From the IMG/VR virus record IMGVR_UViG_3300044490_000073, positions 1-25,788 of that record: a stretch of 25,788 nucleotides of DNA; one strand, given 5' to 3'. This document shows positions 14,217-21,134 of this stretch, piece by piece; the stretch's first letter is position 1, and every line of letters starts with the position of its first letter. The translations under genes and the position numbers were made by a program. The notes beneath the pieces are model-generated. The model worked only from the letters and a program-made list of their open reading frames with translations. It ran no database searches and was not told where the DNA came from. This stretch comes from a virus.

Positions 14217-14584
14217 GACTTGCTCCAAGGTAAGAGTTCGGGGTGCAGCGGCTCCATTGTCACTGCATCGTACACGGCCAGTCCCAGGAAGTGCGCCAAC
14301 GCCAGTTCGGCGGTAGCGCCCACGCTGCGCTCCCAGCCCGGCAGTAGTGCAATCGCACTAGATGCCATGATGGCGGCGCTATCCACGGCCCAGACATGCC
14401 GCAGATGATCAAGCGTTACCACGCTGTCCGGCAGGTAGCCTAGCGCGGCATTCGTGGCACGCGGACTGAACACTTGCCAGCCCGCAGCGACCCACGCCTG
14501 TTCGGCCTGCCGGAAAGCGGCGGCGTTCCAGCCCGGCAGCCCGCGAAATGGCCCGGCAAGGTAGATTTTCGGTTGGTTGCTCAT
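14192..14584 (-). CDS. DUF4406 / nucleoside 2-deoxyribosyltransferase-like protein
   Basis: 130 residues. Begins with KIYLAGPFRGLPGWN (6-20), the typical nucleotide-binding start of this fold, followed by a Trp-rich helix, then DSAAIMASSAIALLPGWERS (68-87) and GATAELALAHFLGL with E93 in the position of the family's catalytic Glu. These proteins cleave or transfer the base of deoxynucleosides or nucleotides, and phage versions often sit beside nucleotide-modifying enzymes. Here it is the first gene of the leftward block and overlaps the synthase. A plausible job is hydrolysing the unmodified host nucleotide, as in phages that replace thymidine, but that is inference. The start ATG 14584 lies 11 bases after a perfect TATAAT. 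Confidence 0.8.
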   Translation of the reverse strand: MSNQPKIYLAGPFRGLPGWNAAAFRQAEQAWVAAGWQVFSPRATNAALGYLPDSVVTLDHLRHVWAVDSAAIMASSAIALLPGWERSVGATAELALAHFLGLAVYDAVTMEPLHPELLPWSKSCTSSSAT

Positions 14585-14595
14585 AACTGTATTCC

Positions 14596-14601
14596 ATTAT
14601 A
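14596..14601 (-). promoter_or_regulatory. TATAAT -10 box upstream of the leftward nucleotide/replication block
   Basis: A perfect TATAAT reads leftwards at 14601-14596. No good -35 box lies 16-18 bases upstream (GGAATT at 17). A transcript from it would start within about five bases of ATG 14584, giving a leaderless or nearly leaderless message, so either the promoter is elsewhere in this gap or the first gene is translated leaderless. Confidence 0.35.
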
Positions 14602-14646
14602 CGGCAAGGACTTACGACAATTCCGCGCCAAGGCGGCTAAATCTCC

Positions 14647-14674
14647 TTGCAATTACTGGACGATTAGCAATAAT
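14647..14674 (+). promoter_or_regulatory. Sigma-70-like promoter for the plus-strand locus
   Basis: TTGCAA (14647-14652, four of six) and AATAAT (14669-14674, five of six) are separated by 16 bases. The predicted start near 14681 precedes the plus-strand gene by about 60 bases. Together with the leftward -10 box this makes 14585-14741 a divergent promoter region; I see no other gene in it. Confidence 0.4.
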
Positions 14675-14741
14675 GAACACGTTGGCTGCGAGTGCAACCA
14701 ACCAGCCGCCCGCCTGATTGCGGGCAACACGGGTGCCAGCC

Positions 14742-14903
14742 ATGTTTCCTGCCAACCACAAGCCGCTGCCGGTTGCCGTGGCCTACACAGGCCGACACGG
14801 CAAGCGCTGCACACGGCGCTTTGCCAACGCCTACGCGGCACGGCAATTCTACGTGGCCAAGGACAAGCACGGTGCGCACCCCCAAGTCCTAAGGAGCGAT
14901 GCT
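14742..14903 (+). CDS. N-terminal extension of, or separate small gene before, the winged-helix protein
   Basis: The frame of the downstream protein stays open upstream, and ATG 14742 would add 54 residues: a basic stretch with PVAVAYTGRHGKRC, RRFANAYAARQFY and VAKDKHGAHP that reads like a real domain. No ribosome-binding site precedes it. The frame passes through a five-C run (14879-14883). One fewer C would end the reading at TAA 14890-14892, inside the Shine-Dalgarno sequence of the next start, giving a stand-alone 49-residue gene. So this may be an alternative long N-terminus, a programmed frameshift, or a sequencing error between two genes. Confidence 0.5.
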
Positions 14904-15350
14904 ATGAGTACTGGTCTGACCGACGTTGCCGCCACCACCCCCGCCCCCGCCCCCGCTGCCAAGGCCCCCAAGCCCAAGCAGACCAAGGCCGCCGCCCCCA
15001 AGGCCGCCAAGCAGGCCAAGCCCAAGGCCGCCAAGCCCAAGGCCAAGGCCGACAAGGCCAACAAGGCCGAGCAGCCCAAGGACCCCAACGCGCTCACGGG
15101 CATGGCTGTGGCCGTGCTGAAGGCGCTGGCCAAGGGCAAGGAGCTGACCAAGGCGCAACTGAGCAAGGTGACCGGGGGTCGCGTGACCTCCAAGCTGTTG
15201 GGGGCCGCCAACCGGGATGGCTTTGGCGTGCAGGGCGGCGGCTTGCTGGAGCGCGGCTTGATCAAGGCCGCCAAGCACGAGGACAGCCGCGCCACCGTGT
15301 ACACGATCACCGCTGCCGGCAACAAGGCGCTGGCCAAGGCCAACGGCTAG
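14904..15350 (+). CDS. Histone H1-like protein: Ala/Lys/Pro-rich tail plus winged-helix domain
   Basis: The only plus-strand gene. 148 residues from ATG 14904, chosen for AAGGAG seven bases upstream. Residues about 14-60 consist almost only of Ala, Lys, Pro and Gln, with PKAAK and KAKADK repeats, like the tail of linker histones or bacterial AlgP/Hc1-type proteins. Residues about 64-145 form a compact domain compatible with a winged helix: VLKALAKGKELTKAQLSKVT, GGGLLERGLIKAAKH and a wing strand ATVYTITAAGNKAL. It should bind DNA with little sequence preference via the tail and perhaps specifically via the wing. It is transcribed away from all neighbours between its own promoter and a strong terminator, and may compact DNA or regulate the divergent promoters. 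Confidence 0.8.
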   Translation: MSTGLTDVAATTPAPAPAAKAPKPKQTKAAAPKAAKQAKPKAAKPKAKADKANKAEQPKDPNALTGMAVAVLKALAKGKELTKAQLSKVTGGRVTSKLLGAANRDGFGVQGGGLLERGLIKAAKHEDSRATVYTITAAGNKALAKANG

Positions 15351-15381
15351 CAGCCTGCCAGCCACCACCGCTAACCCGCAT

Positions 15382-15415
15382 AAGCCCCGTAGCAACGCTA
15401 CGGGGCTTTTATTTT
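15382..15415 (+). terminator. Intrinsic terminator of the plus-strand gene
   Basis: A perfect 12-bp stem (aagccccgtagc / gctacggggctt) closes a three-base loop (aac) and is followed by ttttatttt. It begins 31 bases after the TAG of the winged-helix gene. The stop codon of the leftward gene (15398) lies inside the hairpin; on the minus strand the stem is not followed by a good T-run, so it acts mainly rightwards, though it may also shield the 3' end of the converging message. Confidence 0.9.
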
Positions 15416-16195
15416 CGACTGACGACGCCATAGGCTGTGGCACCACTGGCAGTTCTTAGGGCCGTTACAGGCATTGCAGTCGGGTGTGGCTAGCTTGCCA
15501 GCCGGGCAGCCGCAGCCAGTTGACCGTATCAATACTGAACGGTTGTTGATCACCAGCCTGCGCCCGCACTCACAACGCACAACCCACCCCGTGCCCGGCT
15601 GGAACCGCTCGACTAACAGATGCCCGAACCGCAGCCCTTGTAGCCCTTGCAGTGCCGCCCTAGATTGCGCGCGCACTGCGTAGACACGCGGCCAGCGCCG
15701 TTGGAGTTGCTCCCATTCCCGGTCGCTAATATCTACGGTTGGCGTGCCAGCGAACGTAATCTCGTAGGCAACGGTGCGCGCAGGCCATTCCAGATACTCG
15801 CCTAGCTTAGCCATTGTGCGCGTCACGTCCATGAAGCTGTCAAACCGCGAGTTGCGCGGCAACACAGTCAGCGCAGGGTACTTGGCAGCGAACTTGCTGG
15901 CTTCAGCACGCAACAGCTTCTTCGTCGTGCCCTGCCAGTACAACAAGTTAGCAGTCTGGTACTCGCCCCAATCCGGGTGGCGCGCTTGCATACGCCGCAC
16001 GTGCGCGCCCAAGTCGAACTTCACCCAGATTGCCCACAGCGGTCTGTCGAACCGCAGTTGACAGGGAGTTAGGTCCGGCGGGCAACCAACGTGCCGATTG
16101 TAGTTCTTGCAGCCGCGCGGGTGCCCGTGATAGGCGCACGCGCACAGCCCCCAGACACGGTCATCCACAACAGGTGATATAACGGACCACGGCAT
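15398..16195 (-). CDS. Cys-rich metal-binding protein with DUF2284-like N-terminus and C-terminal zinc ribbon
   Basis: 265 residues from ATG 16195; a frame extending to 16471 overlaps the kinase and is a shadow. The N-terminus has CACAYHGHPRGCKNYNR followed by GCPP (C18, C20, C29, C38), similar to the Cys-rich start of DUF2284 predicted metal-binding proteins. The middle contains RFDSFMDVTRTMAKLGEYLE and a WPARTVAYEITFAG strand. The C-terminus adds two possible zinc sites: VVRCECGRR...TGCGC and CNACNGPKNCQWCH. Metal or Fe-S binding is likely; the reaction is unknown. It is the last gene of the operon containing the kinase and the aGPT-Pplase-family protein, so a role in base modification is a reasonable guess. 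Confidence 0.65.
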   Translation of the reverse strand: MPWSVISPVVDDRVWGLCACAYHGHPRGCKNYNRHVGCPPDLTPCQLRFDRPLWAIWVKFDLGAHVRRMQARHPDWGEYQTANLLYWQGTTKKLLRAEASKFAAKYPALTVLPRNSRFDSFMDVTRTMAKLGEYLEWPARTVAYEITFAGTPTVDISDREWEQLQRRWPRVYAVRAQSRAALQGLQGLRFGHLLVERFQPGTGWVVRCECGRRLVINNRSVLIRSTGCGCPAGKLATPDCNACNGPKNCQWCHSLWRRQSKIKAP

Positions 16196-16217
16196 GAAAT
16201 TACCCCACTCAAAATAC

Positions 16218-16778
16218 TCAGGGTCTATACAGCAGGCCGAGTAGTTGCGGCAGCGGCTTGCGGTAGTCCAGCAAGACCACAGCCCGCCCGAACTGGTTCT
16301 GCGCCTTGGCCAACACAGCTTGATTGGAATGGTAGATGCGCACGACGCTCTTATTAGGATCGAACGGCTTCGTGTTGCCGCGCCGCTGTCGCCTTGCAAC
16401 AATGCGCTGAATACACACGGCCAACGGCGTGTCCAGGAAGGCGAACACGAACTGCGCGCCGTAGACCTCACTGTCCCTGCCGATGTTCCCGTAGCTGTTG
16501 CTGATCAACGCTCCCTCAAACAGAACGTGTCCCAGCTTTGCCAAACGCGTCACGCGCGGCCAGATTTCCGCGTAAGGCTGGATACTATCGCAGCCACCGC
16601 ATTCGTTCACATAACTGCCGACAACGTAGAGCCGCGCACCGTTGCGCAACGTCATAACGTAGTTCTGCGGTCTACCGCGCTTATCCACAGACTCCGGCGT
16701 GGCGTGGTACTTGGCAAGCACCTGTCGTACGAGATAGCTTTTACCGCTGCCGTGCGTACCGCGTAATGAAATGATCAC
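16218..16778 (-). CDS. P-loop kinase, predicted 5-hydroxymethyl-dU DNA kinase type
   Basis: 186 residues from GTG 16778 (GGAG seven bases upstream, two bases after the previous stop). The P-loop GTHGSGKS (7-14) is followed by a conserved-looking GSYVNECGGCDSI (54-66), a HVLFEGALIS strand-loop (84-93), LDTPLAVC (115-122) and the lid RR (129-130). These segments match, from memory, the small P-loop kinases proposed to phosphorylate 5-hydroxymethyl-dU in phage DNA (as in phages ViI, M6, SP10 and phiW-14). An ordinary deoxynucleotide kinase is the alternative. The adjacent upstream gene belongs to the aGPT-Pplase family, which supports the base-modification reading. Confidence 0.7.
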   Translation of the reverse strand: MIISLRGTHGSGKSYLVRQVLAKYHATPESVDKRGRPQNYVMTLRNGARLYVVGSYVNECGGCDSIQPYAEIWPRVTRLAKLGHVLFEGALISNSYGNIGRDSEVYGAQFVFAFLDTPLAVCIQRIVARRQRRGNTKPFDPNKSVVRIYHSNQAVLAKAQNQFGRAVVLLDYRKPLPQLLGLLYRP

Positions 16779-16780
16779 AG

Positions 16781-17620
16781 TCAGACTCCGCTGTACTTGC
16801 GCTTGGGCTTGCCCTGTCCCCACAGCATCCGTTCATACTTATCCCATTCGCACAGACAGTTCTGCGCGTCCTGCGCGTGCAGCAATACGGGCAACTGCCA
16901 GCGCAGCTCTTCCAACTTGGCTTGCCAGTCACTTTCACGCCATGCCGCGCCTACAGGCCGGGAATGCAAGCGGTTCATCCCACGCCGGCTGCCCGGCCCG
17001 CTGGCAGCCCAAGTATACCAGTCTGCGGCATTCAGTAAGACGGGCGTGTACTTTGTGTCCGCGATCACCTGCCCGGCCATAAAACCACTCACTCCGTTGA
17101 GGGTTAGCAACCGCTTTGCGAACGCGGCCAGCGTGTCCCCCGGCTGAGGAGTGATTGTTGCACGGCGCTCCCACGCCGGCACAAGCACGCGGCGCAGCAC
17201 ATATTCAATCTTGTCCATTGCCACGCCGTTTGTAGACACGATGTAAGCGCCGTTGAACACCGTGTTCCCTGTCCGGCGCAACCGTCGCAAGCAACGCCGC
17301 GTCTTGGTCACTGACCAGTCGGCGTCCACAGGTAACACGGCCAGCGTGCTCGGCAGGTTGAACAACCGCGCCATGAGCATGTAGAACCAGCAGACTTCGG
17401 GCATTATAGCCAACGGCGCGCGCCAGTGGCTCGCTATCCACAGCGTCACCTTGTCGTGCTCGCGCTGCACGTTGCAGAAGCGGTACGATTGCAGGATGGG
17501 GTCGTCCGTCCAGGGCTTGGACGCGCCCAACTGGCGGACACGCCGTATATGCTCCCGCTCCGTGATCCAGTAGGCCAAGCGGTGCAGCGGGTCCAGCTTG
17601 CGTACAGCTTGCAGATTCAT
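16781..17620 (-). CDS. aGPT-Pplase / 5-hmdU DNA kinase helical family protein
   Basis: 279 residues. The N-terminal block ITEREHIRRVRQLGASKPWT (19-38), followed by DDPILQSYRFCNVQREHDKV (39-58), matches the signature of the alpha-glutamyl/putrescinyl-thymine pyrophosphorylase-like family (helix-hairpin-helix DNA-glycosylase-like fold), which recurs in phages that hypermodify thymidine via a pyrophosphorylated 5-hydroxymethyl-dU. Other visible parts are NTVFNGAYIV (about 118-127), a LTLNGVSGFMAGQVIADTKY segment like a helix-hairpin-helix (173-192), and LLNAADWYTWAASGPGSRRG (195-214). GAGG lies five bases before ATG 17620. It is followed after two bases by the P-loop kinase gene. Assignment is from remembered motifs; no search was run. 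Confidence 0.7.
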   Translation of the reverse strand: MNLQAVRKLDPLHRLAYWITEREHIRRVRQLGASKPWTDDPILQSYRFCNVQREHDKVTLWIASHWRAPLAIMPEVCWFYMLMARLFNLPSTLAVLPVDADWSVTKTRRCLRRLRRTGNTVFNGAYIVSTNGVAMDKIEYVLRRVLVPAWERRATITPQPGDTLAAFAKRLLTLNGVSGFMAGQVIADTKYTPVLLNAADWYTWAASGPGSRRGMNRLHSRPVGAAWRESDWQAKLEELRWQLPVLLHAQDAQNCLCEWDKYERMLWGQGKPKRKYSGV

Positions 17621-17633
17621 ACAGTCCTCGACG

Positions 17634-18248
17634 TTAAGGGTTCAGTCTACGGCCGCGCGCGTTGCGCTCGCCAACCAGCTTCCCATACTCGAACGGGCTC
17701 ATAGCCCCCTTCTCTTCGTTGCAACGCACACAGCTTGCCGCACAATTGAAGTCTACCGTCTTGCCGTGGTTGGCTACGGCAACAATGTGATCGCCCACCA
17801 CCCCGCCGCCGCTACAGTCACAGCCGCAGTAGAAGCACCGACCGCCCTGCCGGCGCAGCGCCGCCCAAAGCTGCTCGTCCGTGAACGTGCGGGGTTGCAC
17901 GGGTTCCACCTGACACGTGACCGCCCGGTAGGCGGCTTCCACACAGGCAAGATAGAGGTTGAATTCCTGGTATCGCCCTGTCTTGTCAGCGCGCTGGTAC
18001 AGCCGATTCGGCGTGATTTTGATGCCCGTGCGCGCGTAGGTTTCCCTACGAATCTGCTCAAAGGTAGTCTCACGGTTCAGCACGGCCTGCATGACTTGCG
18101 GACAGAGCGCATTCGTGCGCTGCCACAAGACATACGGCGAACGGCAGCCCGCCTCGTACTTGCGCAGGCAGTAGGCCAGCATCTTCAAGCAGGCAAGCTC
18201 ATCGGTGTTCCACCGCAAGATCCTACGTTGCGCCCTGTAGCGGCTCAT
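17634..18248 (-). CDS. HNH endonuclease
   Basis: 204 residues. The C-terminal third carries a zinc-bound HNH fold: CFYC (138-141), DH (153-154), N168 and CVRCN (173-177) followed by EEKG. The N-terminal 120 residues are helical and basic and probably contact DNA. The start ATG 18248 overlaps the previous stop as ATGA. It sits between the polymerase and the modification genes. It could be a free-standing homing-type nuclease or a nuclease that targets unmodified host DNA, a known strategy of phages with modified bases. The second role is inference from position. Confidence 0.85.
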   Translation of the reverse strand: MSRYRAQRRILRWNTDELACLKMLAYCLRKYEAGCRSPYVLWQRTNALCPQVMQAVLNRETTFEQIRRETYARTGIKITPNRLYQRADKTGRYQEFNLYLACVEAAYRAVTCQVEPVQPRTFTDEQLWAALRRQGGRCFYCGCDCSGGGVVGDHIVAVANHGKTVDFNCAASCVRCNEEKGAMSPFEYGKLVGERNARGRRLNP

Positions 18249-18445
18249 GCGGGGATTGCCTCCAACACAGTGCAGCCATGCGGCTCATCCGTTACGACGG
18301 CTAGTGTACCGCCACAGGTGCAGAGGTAGACTTCCAGACTGATTGAACTGTTTGGGACAAGCAAGCTGCACGCCGGGTCTAACCCGACAACAACGTCCAA
18401 ATCCCAATCCCAGTCCCACTGCTTATCGCACCAGCTACAAGTCAT
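18245..18445 (-). CDS. Small Cys/Trp-rich zinc-binding protein
   Basis: 66 residues from ATG 18445, which overlaps the polymerase stop as ATGA (AAAGGA upstream), and ending in ATGA overlap with the HNH gene. It begins with CSWC (3-6), followed by an Asp/Trp-alternating stretch (DKQWDWDWDLD), and has a CTC pair later, the four Cys ligands of a probable zinc ribbon. Function unknown; the tight coupling on both sides supports expression. Confidence 0.65.
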   Translation of the reverse strand: MTCSWCDKQWDWDWDLDVVVGLDPACSLLVPNSSISLEVYLCTCGGTLAVVTDEPHGCTVLEAIPA

Positions 18446-20472
18446 ATCGCCATTCCTTTGCTCCATGTTTCGGTATGGTACTCAACGCTGACAGGCGTTG
18501 GCAAGCCGATGTCATTGCCGCCCTGCTCCATCAACCGTTTGATGCGCCTGATCTTGGGCAGGTTTGTCTTCCAGGGCTGCGGGCCGGTGCCCTTGGGGAA
18601 GTCGAACACCAGCTCGTCATGAACCTGCATGATCATGCGGTACTCGCCGCCCAGCGTGCGCAGGTATTCGTAGCACCTGATCATCGCCTTCATCATCCAC
18701 CACATCGCCGTTCCCTGCACGTGATAGTTCAGCGGCACAGTGGGTTGAATGCCGCCCCACGCGCTACGCGAGCACAGCAGCGGATAGCCGCGCTCAGGGT
18801 CAACCGTCCTGTCGGGCATCGTCTCGACGTAGCCGTGCTGCTCGGCGAAGGCAATCATGCGCTCATTGAGCTGCTTGATCTTCTGGAAGCGCGCCTGCAC
18901 CTTGGCTTGCCCGCCCGGCACGTGATACGCGCGGTCGGCCGTGCCGCTGGCTTCCACCGCGCCGTACTGCACTGCGAAGTTCCCGTTCTTCACCCACTGG
19001 TACAGCGTGGCCTTGTACCTGTCCTTGAAACTGACACCGTCGCGCAGGCACTCGTCGAACTTCTCGGGATACAGGACATGCGCCACTAGGAGGTGGTTGC
19101 TGCCGTAGTAGGGCGGCTCATCAGGCTGCTCAAACAGCGCAACCATTTCCGTTTCGCCGGCCTCGTAAGCCGGTATGCGCAGCTCGATATTCTTCGCGTC
19201 GAGTGACCACCACTCCCTGCCCGGCGCAGGCCCGAAACAGTAGCGCAGGTTGAACCCATCCTGCTTGCTGATGTTCTGCTCGTTCGGGTTGCTGCTGCTC
19301 CAGCGCAGCGTATCCGTACCCGTAGGATTGAGCGAGGGGTGCAGCACGAACCAGTCATTACGCGGCAGCGGCAGCCAGAACCGCGTGTACGATTGCAGGT
19401 AGTTCACCGCCGTCATGCGCTTGCGGTAGTCGCGCAAGCCCTGCACGAACTTGCGCTCGCGGCTGCGCTCGGGCAGCGTCACAAGCCAGTGTTCGAGGAC
19501 GGTCTTGTCCATGCTGTCGTTGCCGCCCTTCGTGCGCTTGTTGGACTTCAGTCCAAGCTGCCCGTACACAACCGCTTTGAGCGCGTTGCTCGTGCCGCTT
19601 ACCGGCAGGTCCGCTAGCTTGCCGCCGCTCAGGTTGATACAGACGCGGCGGCACTTGTCGGCCTCCAAGCGGTAGGTCTTGCTCAGCTCTTTCAACCGTG
19701 AGCCGCTCACCGTGACGCCGGTCTGCTCCATACTGACCACGATGGGCAGCACCTTCAGGCGCTCGGCATAGATGCGCGCCAGCCCACGCCGCTCAATCAG
19801 CTCCATCTGCCGCCTGTAAAGCGCGACCGTCGTGGCACTGTCGCCGTTGGCATACTCAGCGCACACCGTCCAGTAGGGATGGTCGGCAGGCTCGCCACGT
19901 TCGGCAGCCACGCGGCGCGGCAGCCAATAGTCGTTGCTCGCCGCCGAACCCTTGGCTGACGGCATACAGGGCAACCCGGCTTCGGCCAGCAGCCAATCCT
20001 CGTGCTCGCGGCGCGCCCAGCGCCGGCACTCATTCACAGCTTCCTTCAGAGCGACTTCCAGCGGCAGGATGTTCACCTTCAGGTACACCGCCGCCATAGT
20101 CGTCAGGTCGTGCGGCTGATTGCTGGCCAGCAGATGCCCGGCCAACAGCGTGTCGCGCACCTTGTTCCAGTCCCACTGTAGCTCCCAGCCGTGGTCGGCG
20201 AACAGCAGCCGCAACCCTGCATAGTCGAACTTGGGGTTCTGTAGCACGAGCAGGTCGGCACGGTTGATTGCCTCCTGTACTTCCTCAAGGTCTTGCTTGT
20301 TGGCTTGCACCCGGCGCGTGAGTGGGTCAACGTCCCATTCCCAATAGGTGTTCTGCCCGTCCTCGTCGCAGACCGTTACCAGGAACGGCCGCGCGCCGTG
20401 ATACAGGTCCAGCCCGGTCGTCTCGGTATCGAGTGCGATTACCCTAGTCTTGCTCGGTGGTGGCTTAGGCAC
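18442..20472 (-). CDS. DNA polymerase, family A (Pol I-like)
   Basis: Replicative polymerase with a 3'-5' proofreading domain. 676 residues from GTG 20472 (AAGGAG seven bases upstream; eight-base overlap with the previous gene). Exonuclease: DTETTG (15-20), NPKFD (79-83), YANGD (207-211). Polymerase: conserved LRWSSSNPNEQNI (389-401), motif A SLDAKNIELR (423-432) with catalytic D425, finger motif KNGNFAVQYG (K495, Y503), motif C QVHDE (616-620). All catalytic residues are present. Lys-Asn replaces the usual Ser-Gln in motif A, a variant also found in other phage polymerases. No 5'-3' exonuclease domain is present, normal for phage. Confidence 0.97.
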   Translation of the reverse strand: MPKPPPSKTRVIALDTETTGLDLYHGARPFLVTVCDEDGQNTYWEWDVDPLTRRVQANKQDLEEVQEAINRADLLVLQNPKFDYAGLRLLFADHGWELQWDWNKVRDTLLAGHLLASNQPHDLTTMAAVYLKVNILPLEVALKEAVNECRRWARREHEDWLLAEAGLPCMPSAKGSAASNDYWLPRRVAAERGEPADHPYWTVCAEYANGDSATTVALYRRQMELIERRGLARIYAERLKVLPIVVSMEQTGVTVSGSRLKELSKTYRLEADKCRRVCINLSGGKLADLPVSGTSNALKAVVYGQLGLKSNKRTKGGNDSMDKTVLEHWLVTLPERSRERKFVQGLRDYRKRMTAVNYLQSYTRFWLPLPRNDWFVLHPSLNPTGTDTLRWSSSNPNEQNISKQDGFNLRYCFGPAPGREWWSLDAKNIELRIPAYEAGETEMVALFEQPDEPPYYGSNHLLVAHVLYPEKFDECLRDGVSFKDRYKATLYQWVKNGNFAVQYGAVEASGTADRAYHVPGGQAKVQARFQKIKQLNERMIAFAEQHGYVETMPDRTVDPERGYPLLCSRSAWGGIQPTVPLNYHVQGTAMWWMMKAMIRCYEYLRTLGGEYRMIMQVHDELVFDFPKGTGPQPWKTNLPKIRRIKRLMEQGGNDIGLPTPVSVEYHTETWSKGMAI

Positions 20473-20938
20473 GCCCGAACTCCTTGATCCATTCCTGCTC
20501 GGTTCGCAGCGGCTCGTATTCCTTACTGCCTACGACCAGCCGCCAGTCGTCCCAAGGCGCGAACGGCCCGTCGTAGGGCGGCAGCCTGCGCAGCCCCGCA
20601 GCGCCCAGCACCGCGTCGCCGTGTTGCATGATGGCAGCATACTTCAGATGGTTCATCTCACCGCGTTCCACCAGCGCCTCGCTTCGGCCGCAGTGAATAT
20701 AGGCATGGCACAGGTGGCACAGCGGCACGGCGCGCTCGTAGGTAGCCCGGCCGGCTAGGTAGTCCACCGCGTAGACCTCATGGGCTTCCAGCCACTTGCG
20801 CCACACCGCGTCGCCCTTGTAAACGCCACAGGCAAGGCAATGGTAAGCCGTGCTGCGATAGGCCGCCTGCCGCGTGGCATCCCACCACTTAGCGCCTAAT
20901 ACGACCCTTGGGGCGAGGCCGTGTAGCGGCCTTGGCAC
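20465..20938 (-). CDS. HNH-like zinc protein
   Basis: The conserved part holds CLAC (34-37), WLEAHEVYAVDY (H53), then LCHLCHAYIHCGR (C74, C77, H78, H82): a zinc-bound treble clef with a His-Glu, as in HNH-type nucleases, though the central Asn is not obvious. The frame is open back to GTG 21058 (197 residues), but that start overlaps the CxxCxGxG gene by 170 bases and its first 40 residues look like a shadow. I therefore use GTG 20938 (157 residues), which has no clear ribosome-binding site, so the start is unsure. The stop overlaps the polymerase start by eight bases. Confidence 0.7.
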   Translation of the reverse strand: MPRPLHGLAPRVVLGAKWWDATRQAAYRSTAYHCLACGVYKGDAVWRKWLEAHEVYAVDYLAGRATYERAVPLCHLCHAYIHCGRSEALVERGEMNHLKYAAIMQHGDAVLGAAGLRRLPPYDGPFAPWDDWRLVVGSKEYEPLRTEQEWIKEFGRA

Positions 20939-21116
20939 TTGCGGCAGCAACAGCAGGCGCGGGTCGGGCGTCCACAGCCGGGGCTTTACCCCCGCCCGGC
21001 GTAGCCGGTTTGCCAGCGAATCGCCCGCTTCCTTTGCACGGCCAGCATTTTTCGCCACGGCTACTGATCCCCGTTCCTTGGCAAGCGACGCATCGAGCTT
21101 GCGGCGGCTTGGGCAT
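20889..21116 (-). CDS. Small protein with CxxCxGxG zinc motif and Ala/Pro/Lys-rich tail
   Basis: 75 residues from ATG 21116. Two CxxCxGxG units, CVACQGTG (9-16) and CWPCKGSG (24-31), form a single DnaJ-type zinc site, followed by a low-complexity tail of Ala, Pro, Lys and Arg ending in RPRPKGRIRR, suited to binding nucleic acid. No ribosome-binding site is visible; a stem-loop lies just upstream (21135-21166). The 3' end overlaps the next gene in another frame. The paired motif resembles the lipoprotein at 7942-8145. Confidence 0.55.
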   Translation of the reverse strand: MPKPPQARCVACQGTGISSRGEKCWPCKGSGRFAGKPATPGGGKAPAVDARPAPAVAAASAKAATRPRPKGRIRR

Positions 21117-21134
21117 GATGGTGGTTAGAATGAG

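Noticed and set aside
13032-14408. Long plus-strand ORF of 458 residues
   Set aside because: It is antisense to the thymidylate synthase family gene and neighbours, lacks a ribosome-binding site and shows no motif; it is a GC-rich frame shadow.
14849-15446. Minus-strand Leu/Gly/Ala-rich ORFs opposite the histone-like gene
   Set aside because: They read the complement of the Ala/Lys/Pro repeats, while the plus frame has a strong ribosome-binding site, a promoter-like sequence and a terminator.
16200-16471. N-terminal extension of the Cys-rich protein to 16471
   Set aside because: The extra residues are a frame shadow of the kinase gene (Ser/Arg/Cys-rich), and ATG 16195 follows the kinase stop.
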